64,000 nucleotides of DNA from the NCBI GenBank assembly GCA_944381935.1, contig CALWMN010000010.1:1-64000 (forward strand), given 5' to 3'. Below the pieces are notes generated by a model. That model saw only the letters and a list, made by a program, of their open reading frames with translations, ran no database searches and was not told where the DNA came from. This stretch comes from an uncultured Mediterraneibacter sp. (lineage in GTDB: Bacteria > Bacillota > Clostridia > Lachnospirales > Lachnospiraceae). The translations under genes and the position numbers were made by a program. Positions 16,525 through 27,787 of this stretch are shown here, piece by piece (the first letter of the stretch is position 1; each line of letters opens with the position of its first letter).

Positions 16525-17427
16525 ATGAAGGCTTCTTCATTTATATATTTTGCCGGTTATGGTATCAGGACAATTCTGTTCGGGAAAAGAGAGCCTGTCC
16601 TTGGCACGGTTATCGTCACAGACAAGTGCAATTTGAAATGCAGGCACTGTTCGGTCAACAATATAACGGCAGTTGTCCACCCATATTTACAGATCCGAAA
16701 TGAGATGAGGCAGCTTTATGATATGGGCGTACGCATCCTGTTTTTCTGCGGGGGCGAAACATTCCTCTGGAGAGATGGTACGCGCACCTTGCGGGATTTG
16801 GTGGTGGAAGCAAAAAAGATAGGATTTCTCATTGTAAATGTAGTCACAAACGGGACCTTCCCCATAGATTTACCGGAAGCAGATTTAATTTTGCTCAGCC
16901 TTGACGGTGACAGGGACTGCCATAACGCAATTCGCGGCGATACATACGACACCATCATGGAAAACATAAAAAATGCGACTGCTGATAATATCTGCCTTTA
17001 TATGGCAATCAACAGGATCAACAAAGACGCTGTGCAGGATGTCTGCATCGCTGCCCGTGACACAAAAAATATACGGGCCGTCTCTTTTAATTTTCACACC
17101 CCTTATCCAGACACAAAGGACCTTGCTCTTTCTAAGGAGGAAAAAGCAAACTGCTGTGAGGCCATAAAAAAGATGATGAAAGCGGGAGCTCCTGTATTCA
17201 ACTTGCAGAGTGCATTTCCATATCTGATTAACAACAGCTTCCCTACGCCATGCCATCAATGCGTAGTCATTGAAAACGGAAAGGTTTCAACCTGCGGACG
17301 CTGTATCGATGTGCCGGGGCTTTGCAGCAAATGCGGCTACTTCTTTGTTGCCGAATACACGCTTTTATTCCGAGGAAACCCAAAGATTATTATCGAGATG
17401 TTAAAGACTTATCTGAAATATATTTAG
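16525..17427 (+). CDS. Radical SAM protein with a C-terminal cysteine cluster
   Basis: About 300 residues; substrate unknown. The radical SAM iron-sulphur motif is CNLKCRHC (about residues 36-43), with a GGE motif (FFCGGETFLW) for SAM binding and a NGT/SLDG barrel. The C-terminus has six cysteines in three CxxC pairs (CHQC, CGRC, CSKC), a SPASM-like auxiliary cluster site. Hydrophobic stretches at both ends suggest membrane contact. It starts at the ATG at 16525, after a terminator, with AAGGCGGG upstream. Seven bp separate it from the second radical SAM gene, whose Shine-Dalgarno overlaps its stop. I see no clear promoter for the pair. Confidence 0.82.
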   Translation: MKASSFIYFAGYGIRTILFGKREPVLGTVIVTDKCNLKCRHCSVNNITAVVHPYLQIRNEMRQLYDMGVRILFFCGGETFLWRDGTRTLRDLVVEAKKIGFLIVNVVTNGTFPIDLPEADLILLSLDGDRDCHNAIRGDTYDTIMENIKNATADNICLYMAINRINKDAVQDVCIAARDTKNIRAVSFNFHTPYPDTKDLALSKEEKANCCEAIKKMMKAGAPVFNLQSAFPYLINNSFPTPCHQCVVIENGKVSTCGRCIDVPGLCSKCGYFFVAEYTLLFRGNPKIIIEMLKTYLKYI

Positions 17428-17434
17428 GAGTAAT

Positions 17435-18688
17435 ATGAGTATCATTACAAACCTTACAAGAATGTGGCTGACCCGTTCGTCCAAACCGTTTGTCTTTAAA
17501 AATGAGTACGACCAACAGCTTCCCTATGCAGACTGTGACAGCCTGGGACTGTATGTACATATTCCTTTTTGCGAAAATATCTGCAGCTTTTGTCCTTATT
17601 GTAAAGTCAGATATTCAAAGGAATTATGTGACCGGTATATAGATGCCCTAATCCGGGAAATCCACGTTGTCGGCAGTCAGCATACCGGCAAGAAAGAAAC
17701 TACCAGCCTGTATTTTGGCGGCGGTACTCCGGCTCTTGCCGCGAACCGTCTCAAAGAAATCATTGACGCTGTCCGGGAGCATTTTGTTGTCACTGAAGGC
17801 ATCGGAGCAGAATTACATCCGGATAATATATCTCCATCGGTTCTGCACACCATCAAAGATGCAGGAGTAACTAAAATCAGTATTGGTATTCAGTCGTTTC
17901 AGCGGAAGTTCCAGGGCATTTTGGGCAGGACGGATGTTGATGCTCCGGCAATCAGGAAAGCATTGTCCGAAATCCCGTTTGAAACGGTTTCAATGGATTT
18001 TATTTTTGCGCTGCCGGGCCAGACCTTCCATGATTTGAAAGCTGATATTGACACGGCTTTCCAGAGCGGTGCAAATCATGTTGCGATTTATCCATTCATT
18101 GATTTTACTTTTACTTCAAGTACAGTAACGGCTATGCCAAAAAAAGAGAAGCATGCGCTTCTCAATGCAATTACGCAATACTGTCTGGACAAAGGGTATA
18201 CCCGCAGTTCTATCTGGACCTTCTCAAGCGAAAAGGAAGCAAAGTATTCGTCTATGACCAGAGATTATTTTTTAGGTTTTGGATGTTCAGCGACAACTCT
18301 GTTGAAAGACCAGTTCAAAATCAACACTTTCTCCGTAGACGATTATTGTAAAAGGATTGGGGAAGGAAAACTCCCGACCTCGCTGACGACCCGATTCTCT
18401 GTACGCCAGCGAATGGTTTATTATTTGTTCTGGACTGCTTACAGTACGAAAGTCGATGCCGGAGATTTTGAAAAATTCTTCGGCGTACCATTGAAACGCA
18501 TGTACGGTATGGAGTTAAAAGCGGCAAAGCTATTCGGTCTAATTACCGGGGAAAACGGAGTATACAGCATGACGCTGAAAGGAGCCTTTTACTATCATTA
18601 TTACGAAAGCTTCTACACGCTTGCCTATATTGACAAAATGTGGGGAATCATGAGGAAGGAAGCGTTCCCGGAAAAAATAGAGTTATAG
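17435..18688 (+). CDS. HemN/HemW-like radical SAM protein
   Basis: 417 residues. The N-terminal catalytic half has YVHIPFCENICSFCPYCK, with the CxxxCxxC cluster plus a fourth cysteine, then LYFGGGTPAL, SIGIQSF and MDFIFALPGQT, all hallmarks of the HemN/HemW branch. This branch also holds haem-degrading (ChuW/HutW) and class C methyltransferase enzymes, so coproporphyrinogen oxidation should not be assumed. The C-terminal part (about 300-417) is a HemN-type helical domain, with aromatic-rich FYYHYYESFYTL near the end. It is translated together with the preceding radical SAM gene. No haem genes lie nearby. Confidence 0.82.
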   Translation: MSIITNLTRMWLTRSSKPFVFKNEYDQQLPYADCDSLGLYVHIPFCENICSFCPYCKVRYSKELCDRYIDALIREIHVVGSQHTGKKETTSLYFGGGTPALAANRLKEIIDAVREHFVVTEGIGAELHPDNISPSVLHTIKDAGVTKISIGIQSFQRKFQGILGRTDVDAPAIRKALSEIPFETVSMDFIFALPGQTFHDLKADIDTAFQSGANHVAIYPFIDFTFTSSTVTAMPKKEKHALLNAITQYCLDKGYTRSSIWTFSSEKEAKYSSMTRDYFLGFGCSATTLLKDQFKINTFSVDDYCKRIGEGKLPTSLTTRFSVRQRMVYYLFWTAYSTKVDAGDFEKFFGVPLKRMYGMELKAAKLFGLITGENGVYSMTLKGAFYYHYYESFYTLAYIDKMWGIMRKEAFPEKIEL

Positions 18689-18694
18689 AAAAAT

Positions 18695-18732
18695 GCGGGG
18701 AACGGCATGGCCAAAGCCATGCCGTTCCCCGC
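18695..18732 (-). terminator. Terminator of the rpoBC transcript
   Basis: Perfect 17-bp stem (GCGGGGAACGGCATGGC and its complement) with a 4-nt loop. On the minus strand it is followed by ATTTTT; on the plus strand the T-run is weak. It separates rpoC from the converging radical SAM gene and may serve both. Confidence 0.88.
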
Positions 18733-18748
18733 AAAAGTAATATTTTCT

Positions 18749-21700
18749 CTATTCTTCATCAAGGACAACTTCCTCATCAAGAGTCAGTTCTTCCTCCATA
18801 TCCAGCTCATCGTCCATCTCCATCATGTCTGTATTGAGCCTTACGTCACGGTACTTCTTCATACCTGTACCTGCCGGAATATGTTTTCCGATAATGACAT
18901 TCTCCTTGAGTCCTACAAGATGGTCAACCTTTCCTTTGATCGCCGCCTCTGTGAGAACCTTAGTCGTCTCCTGGAAGGACGCCGCCGACAGGAAGGAATC
19001 TGTGGCAAGGGAAGCCTTTGTGATCCCCAGCATAATCTGCTCGCCGACAGCGGGCTCTTTCTCCTCCGCCCGAAGCTGCTCATTGACCTCTTCAAATTCC
19101 AGCACATCCACCATAGTGCCCGGAAGGAAATCGGAATCTCCTTTTTCCTCAACCCTGACTTTCTTCAGCATCTGGCGCACGATCACCTCGATATGCTTGT
19201 CATTGATATCCACACCCTGCAGCCGGTATACTCTCTGAACCTCCTGGAGCATATAATCCTGCACGGCGCGAAGTCCTTTGATCTTCAGGATATCATGCGG
19301 GTTGACGCTTCCTTCTGTCAGCTCGTCGCCAGCCTCCAGCATATCTCCGTCATGCACTTTGATCCTGGAACCGTACGGGATAAGGTACGCCTTGGATTCT
19401 CCGGTCTCCTCGTTTGTCACGATAACCTCTCGTTTCTTCTTTGTATCACTCAGCGTTGCTTTTCCTGCAAATTCTGTGATAATCGCAAGACCTTTCGGTT
19501 TTCTCGCCTCAAAGAGCTCTTCGACACGGGGAAGACCCTGTGTGATGTCATCTCCGGCAACTCCGCCTGTATGGAACGTACGCATGGTAAGCTGGGTACC
19601 CGGCTCGCCGATAGACTGGGCAGCGACAATACCGACCGCTTCGCCGACCTGTACTGCCTCACCTGTGGCCATGTTTGCGCCGTAGCACTTGGCGCAAACG
19701 CCATTCTTGCATTTGCAGGAAAGTATGGTACGGATTTTCACCTTCTTGATCGGCTCGCCATTCTCATCTACGCCGCGTTTCATCACTCTTTCCGCACGGT
19801 GCGGTGTAATCATATGGTTTGCCTTTACAAGCACATTTCCATCCTTATCCGTAATATCCTCACAGGAGAATCTTCCTGTAATGCGTTCCTGCAGGCTCTC
19901 GATCTCCTCGTTGTGATCCATAAATGCATGCACATACATGCCTGGGATCTCCTGCCCCGGCTCGACGCAGTCTGCATCATGGATAATCAGCTCCTGCGAT
20001 ACATCGACAAGCCTTCTGGTCAGGTATCCTGAATCGGCGGTACGCAGAGCTGTATCGGACAGGCCTTTACGCGCCCCATGCGCTGACATGAAATACTCCA
20101 GGACGTCCAGGCCTTCACGGAAGTTGGACTTAATCGGCAGCTCGATGGTACGTCCTGTCGTATCAGCCATAAGCCCGCGCATACCGGCAAGCTGCTTGAT
20201 CTGCTTATCAGAACCCCGGGCTCCCGAGTCAGCCATCATATAAATGTTGTTGTATCTGTCAAGGCCTCCAAGCAGCGCTTCTGTCAGCCTGTCATCCGTC
20301 GCTTTCCAAGTCTCGACAACCTCTTTGTAGCGCTCTTCCTCCGTGATAAGTCCGCGCTTGTAGTTCTTCGTAATACGGTCTACTGTATTCTGCGCTTCTT
20401 CGATCATCTGCGGCTTCTCCGGAGGCACTGTCATATCGGAAATCGAAACGGTCATCGCCGCTCTTGTAGAGAACTTATAGCCGATCGCTTTCACATCGTC
20501 GAGAACCTCGGCCGTCTGGGTTGCCCCGTGTGTGTTGATGACCTTTTCCAGGATCTGCTTCAACTGTTTTTTGCCGACATGGAAGTTGACCTCCATAAGA
20601 AGTTCATTTCCCTCCACCTCTCTGTCGACAAACCCGAGGTCCTGCGGAATGATCTCATTAAAGAGCAGCCTACCGAGAGTAGCATCAATCGTTCCGCTCT
20701 TGGCTGTCCCGTCAGGCATTGTTCTGGAAACGCGCACCTTAATCTGCGAGTGAAGCGTAATATACCCATTCTCATAAGCCAGAATCGCCTCGCTTACACT
20801 CTTAAAGGACATGCCCTCTCCCTTTGCTCCCGGCCTTACCTGCGTCAGATAGTAGATTCCGAGGACCATATCCTGGGAAGGCACTGCAACAGGACCTCCG
20901 TCGGAAGGCTTGAGCAGGTTGTTCGGTGAGAGCAGCAGGAAACGGCACTCAGCCTGTGCCTCGACAGAAAGCGGTACGTGCACAGCCATCTGGTCTCCAT
21001 CGAAATCCGCGTTATATGCGGTACAAACAAGGGGATGAAGCTTAATCGCCTTTCCTTCCACAAGGATTGGCTCAAACGCCTGGATACCGAGCCTGTGCAG
21101 CGTGGGGGCGCGGTTGAGCATGACCGGGTGCTCCTTGATCACTTCCTCGAGCACATCCCACACCTCCGGCTGTAGACGCTCTACCATCTTCTTCGCATTC
21201 TTTATATTATGGGCCGTACCGTTCGCCACAAGTTCTTTCATGACAAAGGGTTTGAACAGCTCGATCGCCATCTCTTTTGGCAGACCGCACTGATAGATCT
21301 TCAGTTCCGGTCCCACGACGATAACCGAACGCCCTGAGTAGTCCACACGTTTTCCGAGCAGGTTCTGGCGGAAACGCCCTGACTTTCCTTTCAGCATGTC
21401 GGACAGCGATTTCAGCGCCCTGTTTCCGGGACCGGTCACCGGGCGGCCCCGGCGTCCATTATCAATCAGCGCGTCGACTGCTTCCTGGAGCATGCGCTTC
21501 TCATTTCTCACAATGATATCCGGTGCGCCCAGCTCCAACAGTCTTTTCAGACGGTTATTCCTGTTTATAATTCTTCTGTAAAGATCGTTCAGGTCAGAGG
21601 TTGCAAAGCGTCCGCCGTCAAGCTGTACCATCGGGCGCAGATCCGGAGGGATCACCGGAATCGCCGTGAGTATCATCCACTCCGGTCTGTTGCCCGACTC

Positions 21701-22372
21701 ACGGAATGCCTCCACGACCTCCAGTCTTTTCACGATCCTTGCGCGCTTCTGCCCTGTCGAGTTCTCCAGCGCTTTCTGCAGCTCCTGAAATTCTTTTTCA
21801 AGGTCAATTGCTTCCAGGAGCTCCTTGATCGCCTCGGCGCCCATCCCGACACGGAACGCGCCGCCCCATTTCTCTCTCTGCTCCTGATATTCCGCCTCGG
21901 AGAGGATCTGCTTGTTCTGCAGATCCGTCTCCCCCTTATCCAGAACGATATAGGAGGCAAAATACAGCACTCTCTCCAGAGTCCTCGGCGAGATATCAAG
22001 AATCAGTCCCATACGGCTCGGGATCCCCTTAAAATACCAGATATGGGATACCGGCGCAGCCAGGGCAATATGGCCCATCCTCTCACGCCGTACGCTTGAC
22101 TTCGTCACCTCAACGCCGCATCGGTCACATACCACTCCTTTATAGCGGATCTTCTTATACTTTCCGCAGTGGCACTCCCAGTCTTTGCTGGGTCCAAATA
22201 TTCTCTCACAGAACAATCCGTCCTTCTCAGGCTTTAAGGTCCTGTAATTGATGGTTTCCGGCTTTGTCACTTCACCCCTTGACCACTCCAGGATTTTTTC
22301 CGGTGAAGCCAGGCCGATCTTAATCGCATCAAAAGTTAACGGTTGATATTGTTGTTCATTATTATTTGGCAT
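18749..22372 (-). CDS. rpoC: DNA-directed RNA polymerase subunit beta'
   Basis: 1207 residues, catalytic large subunit. The N-terminal zinc ribbon uses Cys67, Cys69, Cys82 and Cys85. The active-site Mg motif NADFDGD is at 454-460. The bridge-helix/trigger-loop region is seen around [21 protein letters not shown] and [28 protein letters not shown]. The C-terminal ~25 residues are very acidic. Length and layout are those of Firmicutes beta'. It follows rpoB by 14 bp with its own AGGAGGAG site and ends at a strong terminator, so rpsL is not in this transcript. Confidence 0.98.
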   Translation of the reverse strand: MPNNNEQQYQPLTFDAIKIGLASPEKILEWSRGEVTKPETINYRTLKPEKDGLFCERIFGPSKDWECHCGKYKKIRYKGVVCDRCGVEVTKSSVRRERMGHIALAAPVSHIWYFKGIPSRMGLILDISPRTLERVLYFASYIVLDKGETDLQNKQILSEAEYQEQREKWGGAFRVGMGAEAIKELLEAIDLEKEFQELQKALENSTGQKRARIVKRLEVVEAFRESGNRPEWMILTAIPVIPPDLRPMVQLDGGRFATSDLNDLYRRIINRNNRLKRLLELGAPDIIVRNEKRMLQEAVDALIDNGRRGRPVTGPGNRALKSLSDMLKGKSGRFRQNLLGKRVDYSGRSVIVVGPELKIYQCGLPKEMAIELFKPFVMKELVANGTAHNIKNAKKMVERLQPEVWDVLEEVIKEHPVMLNRAPTLHRLGIQAFEPILVEGKAIKLHPLVCTAYNADFDGDQMAVHVPLSVEAQAECRFLLLSPNNLLKPSDGGPVAVPSQDMVLGIYYLTQVRPGAKGEGMSFKSVSEAILAYENGYITLHSQIKVRVSRTMPDGTAKSGTIDATLGRLLFNEIIPQDLGFVDREVEGNELLMEVNFHVGKKQLKQILEKVINTHGATQTAEVLDDVKAIGYKFSTRAAMTVSISDMTVPPEKPQMIEEAQNTVDRITKNYKRGLITEEERYKEVVETWKATDDRLTEALLGGLDRYNNIYMMADSGARGSDKQIKQLAGMRGLMADTTGRTIELPIKSNFREGLDVLEYFMSAHGARKGLSDTALRTADSGYLTRRLVDVSQELIIHDADCVEPGQEIPGMYVHAFMDHNEEIESLQERITGRFSCEDITDKDGNVLVKANHMITPHRAERVMKRGVDENGEPIKKVKIRTILSCKCKNGVCAKCYGANMATGEAVQVGEAVGIVAAQSIGEPGTQLTMRTFHTGGVAGDDITQGLPRVEELFEARKPKGLAIITEFAGKATLSDTKKKREVIVTNEETGESKAYLIPYGSRIKVHDGDMLEAGDELTEGSVNPHDILKIKGLRAVQDYMLQEVQRVYRLQGVDINDKHIEVIVRQMLKKVRVEEKGDSDFLPGTMVDVLEFEEVNEQLRAEEKEPAVGEQIMLGITKASLATDSFLSAASFQETTKVLTEAAIKGKVDHLVGLKENVIIGKHIPAGTGMKKYRDVRLNTDMMEMDDELDMEEELTLDEEVVLDEE

Positions 22373-22386
22373 AGAATTGGCTCCTC

Positions 22387-25300
22387 CTATTCTTCCTCAT
22401 CATCCAGGTATTCCTCAAACTCAATGTCATCATCGCCAAAGTCATCTTCGGAATCCTCCTCAGGCTCCACATCCTCAAGCTCTTCCCCGACAAATTCCTG
22501 TTCGGTAAACCCATGATCGCCAAACGACTCGTTCTGATCCCTGTACTTTCTGTCCCCCTCAATGATATGGCGCAGATCTGTTTCACCATAATCCACATTT
22601 TCCATGATCTCAACTTCTGTATTGTCATCGCGCAGCACACGGACATCCAGAGCCAGTGACTGAAGTTCCTTTAAAAGTACCTTGAATGACTCGGGAACTC
22701 CTGGTTCCGGTATATTCTCACCCTTGATAATCGCCTCATATGTCTTCACACGTCCCACGACATCATCGGATTTCACAGTCAGGATCTCCTGCAGTGTGTA
22801 GGATGCGCCGTACGCCTCAAGCGCCCACACCTCCATCTCTCCGAAACGCTGTCCGCCAAACTGAGCCTTACCGCCCAGGGGCTGCTGTGTAACAAGGGAG
22901 TATGGCCCGGTAGAGCGGGCATGGATCTTATCGTCTACCAGATGATGCAGCTTCAGGTAATGCATGTGCCCGATCGTAACCGGGCTGTCAAAGAATTCTC
23001 CCGTCCTTCCGTCCCGGAGGCGCACCTTACCGTCTCTGGAAAGCGGCACGCCCTTCCACAACTTCCTGTGTTCCCTGTTGTCAGACAGATACTGGAGTAC
23101 TTCCGGGAGCAGCTCCTCGCCATGCTTTTTCTCAAACTCATCCCATTCGAGATTCACATAGTCATTCGCCAGGTCAAGGGTATCCATGATATCCACCTCG
23201 TTCGCCCCGTCGAATACCGGTGTGGAAATATTGAATCCAAGCGCTTTTGCGGCAAGGCTTAAGTGGATCTCCAACACCTGCCCGATATTCATACGGGACG
23301 GCACACCCAGAGGATTGAGCACGATGTCCAGCGGACGTCCGTTGGGAAGGAACGGCATATCCTCCACCGGAAGCACGCGGGAAACGACACCTTTGTTGCC
23401 GTGGCGTCCTGCCATCTTGTCTCCCACAGAAATCTTTCTCTTCTGCGCAATATAGATTCGGACCGCCTCATTCACTCCGGGTGAAAGCTCATCCCCGTTC
23501 TCTCTTGTGAAGACTTTGGCGTCTACTACGATTCCGTATTCCCCGTGAGGCACCTTCAGGGAAGTATCCCTCACCTCGCGCGCTTTCTCTCCAAAGATCG
23601 CACGGAGAAGGCGTTCCTCTGCCGTCAGCTCCGTCTCGCCCTTCGGCGTCACTTTGCCGACAAGGATATCCCCTGCCCTGACCTCTGCTCCGATACGGAT
23701 AATACCTCTCTCATCCAGATCCTTAAGCGCGTCGTCTCCGACTCCCGGAATGTCCCTTGTGATCTCTTCCGGTCCAAGCTTCGTGTCTCTCGCTTCCGCC
23801 TCATATTCTTCGATATGGACAGAAGTATATACATCATCCTGGACCAGCCTCTCGCTTAAAAGAACGGCATCCTCATAATTGTATCCTTCCCATGTCATGA
23901 AACCGATCAGCGGGTTCTTACCCAGCGCCATCTCTCCGCCTGAGGTGGACGGACCGTCAACAATCACCTGGCCTGCCTCCACCCTCTCGCCTTTGTCGAC
24001 GATGGGTCTCTGGTTATAGCAGTTGCTCTGGTTGCTTCTCTGGAATTTGGTCAGTTTATATGTCTTCTTTGTCCCGTCATCATGACGGATCACGATCTCT
24101 GTGGATGTGGAACTCTCAACCACACCTGCCTGTTCTGCCACCTCACATACCCCGGAGTCGACAGCCGCCTTCACTTCCATACCGGTTCCCACGACCGGTG
24201 CTTCCGTTGTGAGAAGAGGCACGGCCTGGCGCTGCATGTTGGATCCCATCAGGGCGCGGTTTGCATCGTCATTCTGGAGGAAAGGGATAAGCGCTGTCGC
24301 GACGGAGAACACCATCTTCGGTGAAACGTCCATGTAGTCAAACTTGTTTCTCTCGTATTCCTGTGTCTCTTCACGATAACGTCCAGACACGTTTTTGTGT
24401 ACAAAGTGCCCCTCTTCATCCAACGGTGTGTTGGCCTGAGCCACATGGTAGTTATCCTCTTCATCTGCCGTCATGTATACGACTTCGTCCGTAACACGCG
24501 GATTGTTCGGATCTGTTTTGTCAACCTTGCGGTATGGCGCCTCAATAAAACCATACTCATTAATCCTTGCATATGTCGCAAGAGAGTTGATCAGACCGAT
24601 ATTCGGACCTTCAGGCGTCTCAATCGGGCACATTCTCCCGTAATGGGAATAATGTACGTCGCGGACCTCAAAACCGGCGCGGTCCCTGGACAAACCGCCA
24701 GGTCCCAGGGCAGACAGACGTCTCTTGTGTGTCAGCTCACCAAGCGGGTTGTTCTGATCCATGAACTGTGAGAGCTGGGAGGAGCCGAAGAACTCCTTCA
24801 CCGCCGCAGTCACCGGTTTGATATTAATCAGGGACTGTGGGGAAATCCCCTCCTGATCCTGTGTCGTCATACGCTCACGGACCACTCTTTCCAGCCTGGA
24901 AAGGCCGATCCGATACTGGTTCTGGAGAAGCTCTCCGACTGCACGGATACGTCTGTTTCCAAGATGGTCGATATCATCATCATTTCCTATTCCATACTCA
25001 AGATGGATATTATAGTTAATGGATGCAAGAATGTCTTCCTTTGTGATATGCTTCGGAATCAGGTCATGGATATCGCGCCTGATCATTCTCTTCATCTCAT
25101 CGATATCTCCTGCCGCTTCCTCAATGATGCCGGCAAGGACCGGATAGTAAACCTGCTCCTTTACTCCGACTTCCTTCGGGCCAATGCCGCAGGCCGCCTC
25201 AAGGTCCACCATCATATTGGAAAGGATCTTGATGTTTCTGGACTCGTCCTCTCCCTCTACCCATAAATACGGCACCGCACTGTTCTGGATCGCATCCGCG

Positions 25301-26253
25301 ATCTCAGCCGTCAGCCTCGTGCCTTTTTCCGCCACGGTTTCTCCCGTAAGGGGGCTTACCACATCCTCCGCCAGAACACAGCCTCTCACACGGTTTCTGA
25401 GCATCAGCTTTTTGTTGAATTTATAGCGCCCGACCTTCGCCAGGTCATAGCGCCTTGCGTCAAAGAACATGCTGGTAATCAGGCTCTCCGCACTGTCAAC
25501 TGCAAGCGGCTCGCCCGGACGGATTTTCTTGTATAACTCTAACAGACCCTCCTGATAGTTCTCAGCAGTGTCCTTCCCAAAGCTTGCAAGAATCTTTGGC
25601 TCCTCACCGAAAAGATCGATAATCTCCGCATTTGTACCGATCCCAAGGGCACGGATAAGAACGGTGATCGGAACCTTTCTTGTTCTGTCAACACGCACAT
25701 AAAAAACGTCATTGGAGTCTGTCTCATACTCAAGCCATGCCCCCCTGTTCGGGATCACTGTAGCTGAGTAAAGCTTTTTCCCGAGCTTGTCATGGGCGAT
25801 CCCATAATAAATTCCCGGAGAGCGTACAAGCTGGCTGACGATGACACGCTCAGCCCCATTGATCACGAAGGTTCCTGTCTTCGTCATCAAAGGGAGGTCT
25901 CCCATGAAAATCTCATGTTCATTTATCTCGTCATTTTCCTTATTATAAAGCCGCACTCTGACCTTCAGCGGTGCCGCATAAGTCGCGTCACGTTCTTTAC
26001 ACTCATCAATCGTATACTTCACATCATCTTCACAGAGTGTGAAATCTACAAATTCCAGGCTGAGATGGCCGCTGTAATCAGCGATTGGGGAAATATCATC
26101 AAATACCTCTTTGAGCCCTTCATCAAGGAACCACTGGTAAGAATCTTTCTGAACTTCAATGAGGTTTGGCATCTCCAAAACTTCTTTCTGCCTGGAATAG
26201 CTCATGCGGAAGCTCTTTCCGGTTTTAATGGGACGAATTCTGTTTTTCTCCAT
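22387..26253 (-). CDS. rpoB: DNA-directed RNA polymerase subunit beta
   Basis: 1288 residues. Typical beta features: the rifampicin region [58 protein letters not shown] (partially quoted as [20 protein letters not shown]), the MKKGLVLNGKQ-equivalent [16 protein letters not shown], and the C-terminal switch region [24 protein letters not shown]. The C-terminus is acidic. I use the ATG at 26251-26253 ([10 protein letters not shown]) with GGAG ten nt upstream, not an in-frame start six codons earlier. Confidence 0.97.
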   Translation of the reverse strand: MEKNRIRPIKTGKSFRMSYSRQKEVLEMPNLIEVQKDSYQWFLDEGLKEVFDDISPIADYSGHLSLEFVDFTLCEDDVKYTIDECKERDATYAAPLKVRVRLYNKENDEINEHEIFMGDLPLMTKTGTFVINGAERVIVSQLVRSPGIYYGIAHDKLGKKLYSATVIPNRGAWLEYETDSNDVFYVRVDRTRKVPITVLIRALGIGTNAEIIDLFGEEPKILASFGKDTAENYQEGLLELYKKIRPGEPLAVDSAESLITSMFFDARRYDLAKVGRYKFNKKLMLRNRVRGCVLAEDVVSPLTGETVAEKGTRLTAEIADAIQNSAVPYLWVEGEDESRNIKILSNMMVDLEAACGIGPKEVGVKEQVYYPVLAGIIEEAAGDIDEMKRMIRRDIHDLIPKHITKEDILASINYNIHLEYGIGNDDDIDHLGNRRIRAVGELLQNQYRIGLSRLERVVRERMTTQDQEGISPQSLINIKPVTAAVKEFFGSSQLSQFMDQNNPLGELTHKRRLSALGPGGLSRDRAGFEVRDVHYSHYGRMCPIETPEGPNIGLINSLATYARINEYGFIEAPYRKVDKTDPNNPRVTDEVVYMTADEEDNYHVAQANTPLDEEGHFVHKNVSGRYREETQEYERNKFDYMDVSPKMVFSVATALIPFLQNDDANRALMGSNMQRQAVPLLTTEAPVVGTGMEVKAAVDSGVCEVAEQAGVVESSTSTEIVIRHDDGTKKTYKLTKFQRSNQSNCYNQRPIVDKGERVEAGQVIVDGPSTSGGEMALGKNPLIGFMTWEGYNYEDAVLLSERLVQDDVYTSVHIEEYEAEARDTKLGPEEITRDIPGVGDDALKDLDERGIIRIGAEVRAGDILVGKVTPKGETELTAEERLLRAIFGEKAREVRDTSLKVPHGEYGIVVDAKVFTRENGDELSPGVNEAVRIYIAQKRKISVGDKMAGRHGNKGVVSRVLPVEDMPFLPNGRPLDIVLNPLGVPSRMNIGQVLEIHLSLAAKALGFNISTPVFDGANEVDIMDTLDLANDYVNLEWDEFEKKHGEELLPEVLQYLSDNREHRKLWKGVPLSRDGKVRLRDGRTGEFFDSPVTIGHMHYLKLHHLVDDKIHARSTGPYSLVTQQPLGGKAQFGGQRFGEMEVWALEAYGASYTLQEILTVKSDDVVGRVKTYEAIIKGENIPEPGVPESFKVLLKELQSLALDVRVLRDDNTEVEIMENVDYGETDLRHIIEGDRKYRDQNESFGDHGFTEQEFVGEELEDVEPEEDSEDDFGDDDIEFEEYLDDEEE

Positions 26254-26392
26254 TGACGTTTCACTCCTCATATATTTTTTTCAACCGCCCGGTTATAAAG
26301 CCGGACGCCTTGAACATCTGCTTATGAATGAAATTTGCCGGGCGCCCTTTCCGCCGCCATATGGCATACCTCTCCATAATAGAGCATCTTAT

Positions 26393-26422
26393 ACTATATC
26401 ACAGTGCCCTTTTTCTTGTCAA
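26393..26422 (-). promoter_or_regulatory. Promoter of rpoB-rpoC
   Basis: Minus strand: TTGACA (26417-26422), 18-bp spacer, TATAGT (26393-26398). The leader of about 135 nt contains a long-range CGCCCGG/CCGGGCG pairing. With the terminator at 26487-26523 it makes rpoBC a separate unit from rplJL. Confidence 0.75.
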
Positions 26423-26486
26423 CAAGATTTTCAGGATTTTTCTTGACTTTTCCCGATATATGTGATATCATTCTATCTCTTAAATC

Positions 26487-26523
26487 AAAAAGACCGCAGA
26501 AGGTATTTTATCTTCTGCGGTCG
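26487..26523 (-). terminator. Terminator of rplJ-rplL
   Basis: GACCGCAGAAG stem (11 bp, arms at 26492-26502 and 26513-26523), loop GATAAAATACC-like, followed on the minus strand by TTTTTGATTT. Confidence 0.85.
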
Positions 26524-26543
26524 CTGCATCATTATGAAAATGA

Positions 26544-26921
26544 TTATTTCATGTTCACTTCTGCACCCTGCTCTTCCAGTTTTGCCTTGATCTCCTCAGC
26601 CTCTGCCTTGGATACGCCCTCTTTCAGTACCTTCGGAGCGTTGTCAACAAGCTCTTTTGCCTCTTTCAGCCCAAGACCTGTGATCTCACGTACAGCCTTG
26701 ATAACTTTAACCTTGGAAGCTCCTGCAGAAACAAGCTCTACATCAAACTCATCCTTCTCATCTGCTGCTGCAGCTCCGTCTCCGCCTGCTGCTGCAACTA
26801 CAACGCCTGCTGCTGCAGATACGCCGAACTCTTCTTCACAAGCCTTTACAAGCTCATTTAACTCTAATACTGATAACTCTTTGATCGCATCGATCATTTC
26901 AGCCGTTGTCAATTTAGCCAT
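26544..26921 (-). CDS. rplL: 50S ribosomal protein L7/L12
   Basis: 125 residues; the acidic stalk protein that recruits translational GTPases. N-terminal dimerisation domain ([36 protein letters not shown]), an Ala/Gly-rich hinge (about 36-55) and the C-terminal factor-binding domain ([26 protein letters not shown]). It follows rplJ by 74 bp and ends at a terminator. Confidence 0.98.
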   Translation of the reverse strand: MAKLTTAEMIDAIKELSVLELNELVKACEEEFGVSAAAGVVVAAAGGDGAAAADEKDEFDVELVSAGASKVKVIKAVREITGLGLKEAKELVDNAPKVLKEGVSKAEAEEIKAKLEEQGAEVNMK

Positions 26922-26995
26922 TTTTCATATCCTCCATTTTCTTGATTATAATTTCGTTTTAAATGTAAATCTTCCGAAACAGAAACTCTGTCTCC

Positions 26996-27532
26996 CTATT
27001 CTGCCGCCGGTGCTTCCGCTGCCTCTGCAGCTTCTGCCGGAGCAGCCTCGCCGCCTTTCTCTGCGATCTGTTTGATAACACGCGCAAAGTTTGTAATCGG
27101 CGACTGCATGCTTCCAAGAAGTCTTGAAAGAAGTTCCTCCCTTGAAGGAATCTTGGAAAGCTCTGTCAGTCCTGCGATGTCATAGACATTGCCCTCAACA
27201 ACTCCGCCTTTCAGCTCAAGTGCCGGAGTGTCTTTTGCAAATTTGCAGAGAATCCTTGCCGGTGCCGTCGCGTCATCCTTGGAAATCGCAACAGCGCTCG
27301 GTCCTTCCAGACAGCTCTCAAGTCCCTCAAACTCAGTTCCCTCAAAAGCTCTCTTCATCATCGTGTTCTTGTATACTTTATAAACGACACCTGCTTCTCT
27401 GAGCTGCTTACGAAGCTCTGTATCCTGAGCAACTGTCAGTCCGCGGTAGTCGACAAGAACAACTGACTGAGCGTCTTTGATCTCTTCTGCGATCGCCTGA
27501 ACGATCGGCTGTTTCAATTCAACTTTTGCCAC
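26996..27532 (-). CDS. rplJ: 50S ribosomal protein L10
   Basis: 178 residues; anchors L7/L12 dimers to 23S rRNA and represses its own operon by binding the L10 leader. The start is GTG at 27530-27532 (MAKVELKQPIVQ) with AAGGAGGTG upstream; an earlier in-frame GTG at 27542-27544 lies inside the Shine-Dalgarno. Typical SVVLVDYRGLTVAQDTELRKQLREAG and YKVYKNTMMKRA. The Ala/Glu-rich tail (EAAPAEAAEAAEAPAAE) is longer than usual. It is preceded by an L10 leader and, unusually, by the Wadjet operon instead of rplA. Confidence 0.96.
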   Translation of the reverse strand: MAKVELKQPIVQAIAEEIKDAQSVVLVDYRGLTVAQDTELRKQLREAGVVYKVYKNTMMKRAFEGTEFEGLESCLEGPSAVAISKDDATAPARILCKFAKDTPALELKGGVVEGNVYDIAGLTELSKIPSREELLSRLLGSMQSPITNFARVIKQIAEKGGEAAPAEAAEAAEAPAAE

Positions 27533-27589
27533 TTTCGGGTACACCTCCTTATTTTATTCTGCGTGTACTGCCAAAGTATATATTCTACA

Positions 27590-27736
27590 GGGAGCCTTTC
27601 ACCCCATGTAAAACAAAACCCCCGTGCGCAAAGACACAGAGGTTCGCAAATTCATACTCACGTAATAAATCCCACTTTCCTCGGTAGGCGTTTTCATCCT
27701 TACGCTTCTCAGCACCTACTGTCTTCGGCAGTTGCT
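27590..27736 (-). promoter_or_regulatory. Ribosomal protein L10 leader with attenuator
   Basis: The minus-strand leader contains the conserved GAAGACAGTAGGTGC... / CCTACCGAGGA pairing (27685-27725) known from L10 leaders in Firmicutes. It is followed by an intrinsic-terminator-like hairpin (arms around 27617-27624 and 27634-27644: CCTCTGTG / CACGGGGG, then TTTTGTTTT). Excess L10 (or L10-L12) is known to bind such leaders and lower expression. Confidence 0.85.
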
Positions 27737-27741
27737 CATAT

Positions 27742-27770
27742 AAAATAACATATCCGCAAAAATGTGTCAA
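27742..27770 (-). promoter_or_regulatory. Promoter of rplJ-rplL
   Basis: Minus strand: TTGACA (27765-27770), 17-bp spacer, TATTTT (27742-27747). The -35 box begins 18 bp after the jetD stop codon; no terminator is visible between them, so the L10 attenuator is what would stop read-through from the Wadjet operon. Confidence 0.82.
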
Positions 27771-27787
27771 GGTTTTCTTTCGCTTTT

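Noticed and set aside
17435-18688. Calling the HemN-like protein coproporphyrinogen oxidase
   Set aside because: The signature differs after the cluster (FCPYC) and no haem genes accompany it; the fold family includes other activities.
18707-20032. 441-codon open frame antisense to the end of rpoC
   Set aside because: Starts inside the rpoC terminator and shows no recognisable protein.
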